A stretch of DNA of 5,669 nt from Candidatus Sulfotelmatobacter sp. (lineage in GTDB: Bacteria > Acidobacteriota > Terriglobia > Terriglobales > Acidobacteriaceae), in NCBI GenBank assembly GCA_030037515.1, contig JASHRE010000783.1, forward strand, positions 1-5,669, read 5' to 3'. How positions within the stretch are numbered: the first letter of the stretch is position 1; every line of letters starts with the position of its first letter. This document shows positions 1 through 5,464 of this stretch, in pieces. The position numbers and the translations under genes were made by a program. The notes under the pieces were generated by a model. It searched no databases and was not told where the DNA came from. It was given only the letters and a program-made list of their open reading frames with translations.

Positions 1-879
1 CTGCTGTTCGCCGTCTTCGAGACGCGCCAGGGTGAGTATCCTGCCGATCAGTTCGTTCAGGCGGCTGGCTTCGAGTTCGATGCGCTCCAACATATCAGCA
101 TCGCCTGAGCCCGAGCGCTGCCGCGCCAAGCCCAGTGCTACGTTCAGTCGCGCCAGCGGTGAGCGCAACTCGTGGGAGATGTCGTTGAGCAGGCGAGACT
201 GGGCTTTCATCAGCGTTTCCAGGCGTTCCGCCATGGCGTCGAAGTCACGCATCAGCCCGGAAACTTCGTCACGGTGCTTGCTTGCGGGAGCGCCGGCGCG
301 GGCGGTGAGATCGCCGGCGGCAAGTTTCCTGGCAGCGGCCCGCAGTTTGACGATCGGCTTCGTCAAGTACCAGGACAGCAAGTAGCAGACGAACCCCGAG
401 CAGATGACGGCAATGATCAGCCAGCGCATGGGCATGCCGTGGGGCCCGATGAACACTCGCGGGCCCGGAGGCATACCCATGACCAGAGTGTAGCGGTGCA
501 ATCCGTCGGAAGACGAGCGGGAATCCCGCTGAATCGGCGGGGCGGGAATCAGAAACCCATCGCGTGGGACACGCGGCTGGCCGGAAGCGACTCGGATCGC
601 CCAATCGGGCGGCGTGCGATGCGAAAGCTCCGTGCCTTCCTCATTGAACAAATAGGCGCGGACATGTTGGGTTGCGTCCAACTCGTCGAAATATTTGCGC
701 AGCTGCGCGCTCCCTCCTTCTTCGTAGGCCGCAACGGCATCGTTGAGCGCAGTGGTGCGAAGCGATTCCCAGGTGGAAGTGCGTGGCCGCAGGGTGAGAG
801 TGATCAGTACGGCAAGCACGATGATCAGCGCCTGCGCAACCCAGAACGAAATGAAGATTCGAAGGAACAGGGTTTTCAT
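1..879 (-). CDS. cpxA: CpxA-like sensor histidine kinase, N-terminal 293 residues (C-terminal ATPase domain cut off by window edge)
   Basis: Inner-membrane sensor kinase that would autophosphorylate on His and pass the phosphate to the regulator encoded just upstream. The frame is open from ATG 879 to base 1 without a stop. Visible in order: TM1 about residues 8-31, a periplasmic sensor segment of about 120 residues, TM2 about 153-171 (LIIAVICSGFVCYLLSWYL), a HAMP linker starting LTKPIVKLR (172 to about 225), and the dimerisation/phospho-acceptor helix with the H-box ISHELRSPLARL, His236 being the phosphorylation site. The helix continues with LERIELEASRLNELI, very like E. coli CpxA. The N, G1 and G2 boxes are missing only because the window ends. 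The start is firm on its upstream side: an in-frame TGA sits at 891-889, four codons before the ATG. No strong Shine-Dalgarno sequence is visible. It lies 115 bases after the regulator gene, on the same strand. The family is certain; the cpxA name is by similarity and context. Confidence 0.93.
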   Translation of the reverse strand, partial: MKTLFLRIFISFWVAQALIIVLAVLITLTLRPRTSTWESLRTTALNDAVAAYEEGGSAQLRKYFDELDATQHVRAYLFNEEGTELSHRTPPDWAIRVASGQPRVPRDGFLIPAPPIQRDSRSSSDGLHRYTLVMGMPPGPRVFIGPHGMPMRWLIIAVICSGFVCYLLSWYLTKPIVKLRAAARKLAAGDLTARAGAPASKHRDEVSGLMRDFDAMAERLETLMKAQSRLLNDISHELRSPLARLNVALGLARQRSGSGDADMLERIELEASRLNELIGRILTLARLEDGEQQ

Positions 880-994
880 ATCTCGTGCTCAGCTTGGCCG
901 CTCGTACCGCACCACCAGCGCAACCCAAGATGGCCGGATCACACAGAAATGCCCACCGCGGCGATTCTGCTCCGCTTGCGATACCAATACTAGT

Positions 995-1702
995 CTAAAC
1001 CTTCGCTTTTTCGCGTGGACGCGCGAAGATATAGCCCACACCGCGAACCGTCTTTATATGCTCGTCGTTGTCGCTATCGCCGAGCTTTTTTCTGACCTTG
1101 CTGACGTGCATGTCTATGCTGCGGTCGAAGGGGGAAAACTTTCGGCTGAGTACAGCGTTCACCAGGCGCTCCCGCGGGACTACCCGGCCGGCTTCGCGGA
1201 GGAGAACTTCGAGCAAATTGAATTCGACGGAAGTCAGATCGACGGGTTTGCCCTCGAGACGAACGGTCCGAGTGGCGGGATCGAGTTCGACATCGCCCAC
1301 GCACACGATATCGGGCGCGGCGGGTAATCCAGTGCCATCACCATGGGTGCGGCGCAAGACTGCGCGGATACGCGCAACCAGTTCGCGCGGGTTGAACGGC
1401 TTGGGCAGGTAATCGTCGGCACCGATTTCCAGCCCCACGATGCGGTCGACATCCTCGCCACGTGCTGTGAGCAGGAGCACCGGAAGGCGTGAGGTCGCGC
1501 GAATCCGGCGCAGAACTTCAAATCCGTTGATACCGGGCAGCATCACGTCGAGAACGACCAGTAGGTATTCGTTCTGGGTTGCCTTCTTAAGCCCGCTCTC
1601 ACCGTCGTGCACGAAGTCGGTCGCGAAGCCTTCGGCCTGCAGATATTCGCCGACCAGATGACAGAGCTCGACGTCGTCATCGATGACCAGAATGCGTTCC
1701 AT
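995..1702 (-). CDS. cpxR: CpxR-like OmpR-family response regulator
   Basis: Cytoplasmic two-component transcription factor of 235 residues, a normal OmpR/PhoB length. Receiver domain (1 to about 118): acidic pocket Asp8-Asp10, phospho-acceptor Asp52 in VLDVMLPG, switch Thr79 in LLTARG, and Lys101 in LPKPFNPRELVARIRA. The stretch from LTARG to LRRTH is almost the wording of E. coli CpxR. Winged-helix DNA-binding domain (about 130-228): LTSVEFNLLEVL, then SPFDRSIDMHVSKVRKKL, again CpxR-like, and the closing wing VRGVGYIFA. I chose ATG 1702 because the protein then begins MERILVIDDD, as the family does; GGAG lies only two bases before it, a short spacing. ATG 1714 (adding MIGV) is a plausible alternative. 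An open frame reaching back to 1816 is unlikely, since the added residues do not look like this family. It is encoded ahead of the sensor kinase and divergent from the Spy/CpxP-like gene, which suggests it regulates that gene and perhaps itself. Confidence 0.95.
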   Translation of the reverse strand: MERILVIDDDVELCHLVGEYLQAEGFATDFVHDGESGLKKATQNEYLLVVLDVMLPGINGFEVLRRIRATSRLPVLLLTARGEDVDRIVGLEIGADDYLPKPFNPRELVARIRAVLRRTHGDGTGLPAAPDIVCVGDVELDPATRTVRLEGKPVDLTSVEFNLLEVLLREAGRVVPRERLVNAVLSRKFSPFDRSIDMHVSKVRKKLGDSDNDEHIKTVRGVGYIFARPREKAKV

Positions 1703-1714
1703 AACTCCAATCAT

Positions 1715-1738
1715 TGTGCACCATCGAGAAAATGCACA
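1715..1738. repeat. Inverted repeat TGTGCA-N12-TGCACA before the cpxR-like start
   Basis: Perfect 6-base arms at 1715-1720 and 1733-1738 separated by 12 bases, immediately upstream of the alternative regulator start (ATG 1714) and 13 bases from the preferred start (1702). In the regulator mRNA the arms could pair just before the ribosome-binding region; as DNA they could be an operator with half-sites about 1.7 helical turns apart. Six-base arms can arise by chance, so the function is conjecture. Confidence 0.35.
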
Positions 1739-1809
1739 GAAGTAAAGAATTGCAAAAGCTCCAAGATTCTGCAGTCGGACGAGTGGTGGTAGCGCCGCGC
1801 CAGGCGCCA

Positions 1810-1845
1810 TTGACAAAACTTTACTCGGGTTGACTCACTTTTTAC
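1810..1845. promoter_or_regulatory. Helically phased CpxR-box-like operator array
   Basis: Four pentamers recur at about one helical turn: TTGAC 1810-1814, TTTAC 1820-1824, TTGAC 1830-1834 and TTTAC 1841-1845, with spacers of 5, 5 and 6 bases. On the minus strand this reads GTAAA-N6-GTCAA-N5-GTAAA-N5-GTCAA. The known E. coli CpxR box is GTAAA, a spacer of about 4-8, GTAAA. A weaker fifth unit, TTTTA, begins at 1851. The array lies in the divergent spacer between the CpxR-like regulator and the Spy/CpxP-like gene, about 39-74 bases upstream of the transcription start predicted from the candidate -10 at 1872-1877, a usual place for an OmpR-family activator. That the adjacent regulator binds here is inference. 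Confidence 0.6.
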
Positions 1846-1868
1846 GGCCATTTTATCTCGACTTGTGT

Positions 1869-1877
1869 TGGTATATG
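1869..1877 (+). promoter_or_regulatory. Candidate extended -10 promoter element for the Spy/CpxP-like gene
   Basis: TG-N-TATATG (1869-1877) fits an extended -10 element (hexamer 4 of 6 against TATAAT). No good -35 hexamer lies 16-18 bases upstream (around 1849-1854), which suits a promoter that depends on an activator. It would place the transcript start near 1884, giving a leader of about 40 bases. Tentative. Confidence 0.35.
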
Positions 1878-1912
1878 CGTAGACCGAGGTTTCGGCCTTC
1901 CGAGAATTCATC

Positions 1913-1917
1913 AGGAG
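1913..1917 (+). promoter_or_regulatory. Ribosome-binding site of the Spy/CpxP-like gene
   Basis: AGGAG at 1913-1917, seven bases before ATG 1925. This is the clearest Shine-Dalgarno sequence in the window and it fixes the start of the following gene. Confidence 0.8.
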
Positions 1918-1924
1918 CTTCGCC

Positions 1925-2431
1925 ATGAAATCTATTCGCATTCGCTTGTTGGTCGCCGGGCTGGCTGTTCTGGCAGGAACGGCCATCGCCAGATCGCAGT
2001 CTACCGAGGCTCTAACACCAGCGGGACCTCCCATGCACGGTCCCGGCGTCATGATGGGCGAAGAGCACATGCTGAGCTATTTCACCAAGGCGCTGAACCT
2101 AACCGAGGACCAGCAGAGCCAGGCGAAGACGATACTGAACAATTCGAAGCCCACTTTTAAGGCGCTGATGGGACAGCAGCGCCAGATCGACCAGCAGCTC
2201 CGGGACCAGGCGCAGGGGAACTATGATGCCAAGCAGGTGCAGACCTTGGCCGCGCAGAAGGCGCAGATCCAGTCGCAGCTGACCATCGCCGAGACGCAGT
2301 TGCATCACCAGTTGTACCAGTTGCTCACGACTGATCAGCAGACGCAGTTGAAGCAGATGGAAGCCGAACGCGAAGCACGCATGCAACAGCACGTGCAGCA
2401 GGAAGCTGGGTCGGCTCCTCCGGCGCAGTAG
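1925..2431 (+). CDS. Spy/CpxP-like periplasmic LTxxQ-motif protein
   Basis: 168-residue exported protein of the Spy/CpxP class, whose members are small all-helical periplasmic chaperones or, for CpxP, inhibitors of the CpxA sensor. The N-terminus is a signal peptide: basic KSIRIR, a hydrophobic core LLVAGLAVLAGTAIA, and a likely cut after Ala22 (AIA). The mature part has a Met/Gly/Pro/His-rich segment (about 36-50) and then two family-defining LTxxQ motifs: LTEDQ at 59-63 and LTTDQ at 134-138. Between and after these are Gln-rich amphipathic helices, which fits the family's cradle fold. There is no Cys, so it is not a lipoprotein. The start is supported by AGGAG seven bases upstream. It diverges from the CpxR-like gene across a spacer holding CpxR-box-like repeats, so it is probably a target of that regulator. 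Whether it acts as a chaperone, feeds back on the kinase or binds metal cannot be told from sequence, so I give no symbol. Confidence 0.88.
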   Translation: MKSIRIRLLVAGLAVLAGTAIARSQSTEALTPAGPPMHGPGVMMGEEHMLSYFTKALNLTEDQQSQAKTILNNSKPTFKALMGQQRQIDQQLRDQAQGNYDAKQVQTLAAQKAQIQSQLTIAETQLHHQLYQLLTTDQQTQLKQMEAEREARMQQHVQQEAGSAPPAQ

Positions 2432-2514
2432 CAAGCGGCGGTTTTCCTAGGGATTTCTTTGGCAGGCGCGTGGACGTACTCCCAGATCTTTCGCGCCCGC
2501 CGGACGAGAAGTAC

Positions 2515-2697
2515 ATGTCAGTCGTTGACTCCTATCTTTTTGAAATCGGATGGCTCTTTTTCGCGGCCTGGAGCGTAATCGTGGCCGTGTTTCTGGTCGC
2601 CGCCTTTGGCCGGGATTTTCTTGGCGCCGTTGCGGAACGCGGACGGGCAAAGAGAAAAGATTCCTGCCAGATGGCAAGCGCGACCGGCGCGAAGTAG
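2515..2697 (+). CDS. Small single-span membrane protein, unrecognised
   Basis: Sixty residues starting at ATG 2515. A hydrophobic, aromatic-rich segment spans about residues 8-32 (IGWLFFAAWSVIVAVFLVAAF), followed by a basic tail containing RGRAKRKD, so by the positive-inside rule the C-terminus is probably cytoplasmic. I recognise no family. The start is a choice: ATG 2515 follows a weak purine-rich stretch (GGACGAGAAG), while an in-frame GTG at 2470 would add 15 residues (beginning MDVLPDLSRPPD) and has no better ribosome site. It follows the Spy/CpxP-like gene by 83 bases in the same direction with no obvious terminator between them, so the two may share a transcript and the protein could belong to the envelope-stress response. 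Reality of the gene is likely but not certain; the last 15 or so residues look low in information. Confidence 0.55.
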   Translation: MSVVDSYLFEIGWLFFAAWSVIVAVFLVAAFGRDFLGAVAERGRAKRKDSCQMASATGAK

Positions 2698-2724
2698 GCG
2701 CGTTCGCTTCGGCCGCGGAGCGGA

Positions 2725-2765
2725 CCCTTCGACTTCGCTCAGGGCTGGCTGCGGGCGCTCCTACA
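2725..2765. repeat. TTCG-centred intergenic repeat, imperfect hairpin (copy 1)
   Basis: Begins with the imperfect palindrome CCCTTCGACTTCGCTCAGGG (2725-2744), with CCCT pairing AGGG around a TTCG-containing loop, and continues into a GC-rich stretch ending in CTACACA (2761-2767). It resembles short dispersed intergenic elements seen in acidobacterial and other GC-rich genomes, from memory and not checked. A related arrangement occurs at 5406-5450. It sits between the small membrane protein gene and the ABC exporter. Confidence 0.45.
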
Positions 2766-2822
2766 CAAATCCGCGCGCGGAGGGGAGCGTTCGCGCCACA
2801 CGAACCAAGCGTGCACCCTGCC

Positions 2823-2831
2823 TGCTAGAAT
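2823..2831 (+). promoter_or_regulatory. Candidate extended -10 promoter element for the ABC exporter gene
   Basis: TG-C-TAGAAT (2823-2831) matches an extended -10 element, the hexamer being 5 of 6 against TATAAT. No convincing -35 hexamer lies upstream, as is common for extended -10 promoters. The predicted transcript start, near 2838, would leave a leader of only about 10 bases before ATG 2849, with no clear Shine-Dalgarno sequence. Start and promoter therefore fit each other only if the mRNA is nearly leaderless. Confidence 0.4.
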
Positions 2832-2848
2832 TTCATCTACTGAGCTGA

Positions 2849-4588
2849 ATGTTCCCGAAGAGACTCCGCCCACTGTTGCCGTATGTGAAGCGCTACCGCT
2901 GGGGATATCTGGCGGGGACGGCTTGCGTCTTTTTGACCAACGGCGTCTGGATTCTTTTTCCCCTTGTGCTGGGCGATGCAGCGCAGGCGCTGGAGAGTGG
3001 CGTGACCAGCCGAAAGCTGCTGCAGTATTCCGGAATGCTGCTGGCGATCGCCCTCTTCAAGGGGATTTTTCAATTCCTCACGCGCTGGACTGTGATTGGC
3101 ATTTCGCGCGACATTGAATTCGATCTACGCAATGATGTGTTCGGGCATCTGGAAAAACTTTCCTACGCGTACTATCAGCGCCACCGCACCGGCGACATTA
3201 TGGCGCGGGCGACCAACGATCTGAGTGCGGTCCGCAACCTGCTTGGTCCGGCGATCATGTACACCGCTAACACGCTGGTGCTGACCGCGGGCGCGCTGGC
3301 ATTCATGATCTCGATCAGTCCCCGGCTGACTTTCTATACGTTTCTCCCGCTGCCGCTCGCGAGCATCCTGATCCAGTATTTCGGTCGACGCATTCATGAC
3401 CGCTACGAGCGAATTCAGGCGATGTTCTCGGAAATCTCCGCGCGGGCGCAAGAGAACTTTTCCGGGGCGCGCCTGATTCGCGCCTACGTGCAGGAGGAGG
3501 CGGAAATCGAGGCCTTCGAACGCGAGAACAACGAATACATACGACGCAGCTTGAGGTTGGTTCGTCTGATGGGGATGCTGTGGCCGACGCTGGAGTTCAT
3601 GCTCGGCTGCGCAGTTGTGCTGGTGTTGTGGCTAGGCGGGCGGGAGGTGCTGAGCAATCACATCACCGTCGGGCAATTTGTCTCGTTCAGCACGTACATG
3701 ATGCAGCTCACATGGCCGGTGATCGCGCTGGGTTATGTCATCAATCTGTTTCAACGTGGAACCGCATCGCTCGGGCGACTGAATGAAATCATGTTGGAGA
3801 AACCGGAGATCCAGGACGAATCGCCCGCGCAGGATCGCGAAATTGAAGGCGAGATCGAGTTCCGTGGGCTGAAGTTCACCTATGACGGAACGCGGGTTCT
3901 CGACGACATCAATTTGCGAATTCCGGCCGGTAGCAGCTTGGCGCTTGTCGGTCCGACCGGATCGGGCAAGACCACGCTGGTCAGCCTGATTCCGCGCATC
4001 TACGACGCGCTGCCGGGAATGGTGCTGATTGATGGACGGCCCATTCGCGAATATTCCTTGGCGTCGCTGCGGAGAAGCATTGGATTTGTCCCGCAGGAAA
4101 CTTTCCTGTTCAGCGAGCGCCTCCACGAGAATATCGCGCTCGGCGTCGACTCGGGGACGCGGGAAAGTGTTCGCAACGCAGCGGAGGCGGCGAACATAGC
4201 TGAGGACATCGAAAGCTTTCCGGAAGGCTACGAAACGCTCGTCGGAGAACGCGGAATTACCCTTTCCGGAGGACAAAAGCAGCGCACCGCAATAGCGCGG
4301 GCGCTGATCCGGAGTCCGCGGATTCTTATTCTCGATGACGCGTTGTCGAGCGTGGACACCCAGACCGAAGACAAGATCTTGAATCACCTTCGCGAGGTGA
4401 TGCGGGGACGGACCACAATTTTCATTTCGCATCGAGTCTCCACCGTCCGCAACGCCGACCGCGTTGCCGTTCTGCACGGCGGCCGCATCGTCGAGCTCGG
4501 CACGCACGAAGAGTTGCTGGCTCTGAACGGTTATTACAGCGATCTCTACAACAAGCAGTTGTTGGAAGAAGAGCTGGCGGAAGTGTAA
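2849..4588 (+). CDS. ABC exporter half-transporter (MdlA/MsbA-like, permease fused to ATPase)
   Basis: 579 residues, the standard length of a type I (now type IV) ABC exporter half that works as a dimer in the inner membrane, exporting lipids, drugs or peptides. The transmembrane domain (about 15-305) has six predicted spans near 19-43, 60-83, 133-153, 158-178, 244-264 and 272-300. The ATPase domain (about 335-570) shows A-loop Tyr345, Walker A GPTGSGKT (368-375, Lys374), Q-loop Gln416, X-loop TLVGERG (463-469), signature LSGGQ (472-476), Walker B ILILDD (492-497), D-loop SSVD (500-503) and switch His528. The residue after Walker B Asp496 is Asp497, where most exporters have the catalytic Glu. 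Asp there is typical of the degenerate-site partner in heterodimers such as TM287 or BmrC, and of MdlA. No second half-transporter lies in the window. The substrate is unknown. The N-terminus MFPKRLRPLLPYVK is normal for the family, supporting ATG 2849 despite a poor ribosome site. Confidence 0.96.
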   Translation: MFPKRLRPLLPYVKRYRWGYLAGTACVFLTNGVWILFPLVLGDAAQALESGVTSRKLLQYSGMLLAIALFKGIFQFLTRWTVIGISRDIEFDLRNDVFGHLEKLSYAYYQRHRTGDIMARATNDLSAVRNLLGPAIMYTANTLVLTAGALAFMISISPRLTFYTFLPLPLASILIQYFGRRIHDRYERIQAMFSEISARAQENFSGARLIRAYVQEEAEIEAFERENNEYIRRSLRLVRLMGMLWPTLEFMLGCAVVLVLWLGGREVLSNHITVGQFVSFSTYMMQLTWPVIALGYVINLFQRGTASLGRLNEIMLEKPEIQDESPAQDREIEGEIEFRGLKFTYDGTRVLDDINLRIPAGSSLALVGPTGSGKTTLVSLIPRIYDALPGMVLIDGRPIREYSLASLRRSIGFVPQETFLFSERLHENIALGVDSGTRESVRNAAEAANIAEDIESFPEGYETLVGERGITLSGGQKQRTAIARALIRSPRILILDDALSSVDTQTEDKILNHLREVMRGRTTIFISHRVSTVRNADRVAVLHGGRIVELGTHEELLALNGYYSDLYNKQLLEEELAEV

Positions 4589-4657
4589 GTGATTCCGTGA
4601 ACATTTCGACGGCGTACTTTCCCACTTTTGGCGAACCGGCCAAGGTGGCACCCTCAG

Positions 4658-4689
4658 TTTTGACAACTTTGCTTTTTTGACAACTTGGC
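4658..4689 (+). promoter_or_regulatory. Tandem 15-base direct repeat with two perfect TTGACA hexamers
   Basis: TTTTGACAACTTTGC (4658-4672) and TTTTGACAACTTGGC (4675-4689) match at 14 of 15 positions with a 17-base period. Each contains TTGACA (4660-4665 and 4677-4682), a perfect -35 hexamer. No good -10 lies 16-18 bases after either; the nearest, TAGATT (4704-4709), is 21 bases from the second. Either it is a promoter of unusual spacing or a tandem operator upstream of the methyltransferase gene. Which one cannot be told. Confidence 0.5.
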
Positions 4690-4721
4690 GCGGCAGCTCG
4701 GTTTAGATTCTTGGCACACAT

Positions 4722-5399
4722 ATGCGGCGGGTCGATAATCCGGAACTGCTTGATTGCGATGATTGTCCTGCTGAGGAAGTGGCGAAGTCGCTGCAGGATT
4801 TGAGTTCGATCAATCGCCGCTTCGGCGGGGTTTCGACCACGCGCGCTCTGATTGAGCGCGTCGCTTCAGGGATTGGCAAGAAAAAGCTTTCCGTCCTCGA
4901 AGTTGCTGCCGGATTCGGCGAAGTTCCCAGGCTTGCGGCTGAGCGACTGGCGCCGCAGGGGATTCAACTTGAACCCACACTGCTGGACATCAGACGTTCA
5001 CATTTGCCTTCCGGCGGTGGCTCGGTGGTTGCTGACGCTCTCGCGCTGCCCTTTCCTGAAAATTCCTTCGATTTGGTTAGCTGCAATCTCTTTGTGCATC
5101 ATTTGCAACCGGAGGAAGTGGCTCGTTTCGCGCGCGAAGCGTTGCGCGTCTGCCGCTGCGCGCTGCTGATCAACGATCTGGTTCGGCATCCGCTGCATTT
5201 GGCGCTGGTCTACGCGGCGTTTCCGCTGATGCGCAGCTACGTGTCGCGACACGACGGAGAGGTTTCAGTACGGCGGTCATATGTGCCGACGGAAATGCGG
5301 AAGATGATCGCGTCCGCCATCACGAATGGCTCAGCGCCGCGAATTGAGATCTCGCGGCACTTTTTGTTTCGAATGGGAGTGATTGCGTGGAAGGAATGA
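4722..5399 (+). CDS. Class I SAM-dependent methyltransferase (UbiE/Methyltransf_11-like)
   Basis: 225-residue soluble methyltransferase that would move a methyl group from S-adenosylmethionine to an unknown small acceptor. The Rossmann core is clear: motif I VLEVAAGFGEV (58-68) with the Gly-rich loop binding the cofactor, acidic Asp89 in LLDIR at the end of the second strand, then VVADALALPFPENSFDLV (102-119) leading into NLFVHHL (122-128), the usual post-motif helix region. The N-terminal part (VDNPELLD, then DLSSINRRFGG) resembles methyltransferases that I recall sitting beside type III polyketide synthase and FAD-dependent reductase genes; that is memory and no such neighbour is visible here. 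ATG 4722 has no Shine-Dalgarno sequence; the conserved-looking N-terminus still supports it. It lies 133 bases after the ABC exporter gene, behind a tandem repeat that may carry its own promoter, so co-transcription is uncertain. Confidence 0.88.
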   Translation: MRRVDNPELLDCDDCPAEEVAKSLQDLSSINRRFGGVSTTRALIERVASGIGKKKLSVLEVAAGFGEVPRLAAERLAPQGIQLEPTLLDIRRSHLPSGGGSVVADALALPFPENSFDLVSCNLFVHHLQPEEVARFAREALRVCRCALLINDLVRHPLHLALVYAAFPLMRSYVSRHDGEVSVRRSYVPTEMRKMIASAITNGSAPRIEISRHFLFRMGVIAWKE

Positions 5400-5405
5400 G
5401 CTGCT

Positions 5406-5442
5406 GCCGAGCTTCGCTCGGCCGCGCAGCCGGGGGCGGCTG
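5406..5442. terminator. Two adjacent hairpins between convergent genes; related to the 2725-2765 repeat
   Basis: Hairpin one is GCCGAGC-TTC-GCTCGGC (5406-5422), a perfect 7-base stem. Hairpin two is CAGCCG-GGGG-CGGCTG (5427-5442), a perfect 6-base stem. They fill most of the 65-base spacer between the converging methyltransferase and minus-strand partial gene, so a two-way terminator or mRNA 3' end stabiliser is plausible. Neither has a T-run, so it is not a classical intrinsic terminator. The TTCG-centred hairpin followed by a GC-rich stretch and a CACA end echoes the element at 2725-2765, so it may instead be a dispersed repeat. Confidence 0.45.
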
Positions 5443-5464
5443 TTCCCACACGCCCCACGAAGTC

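Noticed and set aside
172..993. 273-codon open frame on the plus strand
   Set aside because: Lies antisense to the kinase gene, whose HAMP and H-box motifs are unmistakable; the plus-strand protein has no recognisable domain and low-complexity charged composition.
1792..1808. GCGCC/GGCGC inverted repeat in the regulator leader
   Set aside because: A 5-base GC stem in a GC-rich stretch is expected by chance and has several alternative pairings.
1703..1816. N-terminal extension of the CpxR-like regulator to an upstream ATG at 1816
   Set aside because: The 38 extra residues are unlike any receiver domain, and the extension would run into the first unit of the pentamer array; the family begins at MERILVIDDD.
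2470..2514. GTG start for the small membrane protein
   Set aside because: Adds a Pro- and Asp-rich stretch with no ribosome site better than that of ATG 2515; kept only as an alternative.
4628..4643. Possible terminator hairpin TTGGC-N6-GCCAA after the ABC exporter gene
   Set aside because: Only a 5-base stem and no T-run on either strand; too weak to call.
3632..4666. 344-codon open frame on the minus strand
   Set aside because: Antisense to the ATPase half of the ABC exporter, where Walker A, signature and Walker B are all on the plus strand; a shadow of GC-biased codons.
4712..4726. Sigma-54-like -24/-12 element (TGGCAC...TGC) at the methyltransferase start
   Set aside because: The GG to GC distance is 11 instead of 12 and the element overlaps the start codon, so transcription would begin inside the gene.
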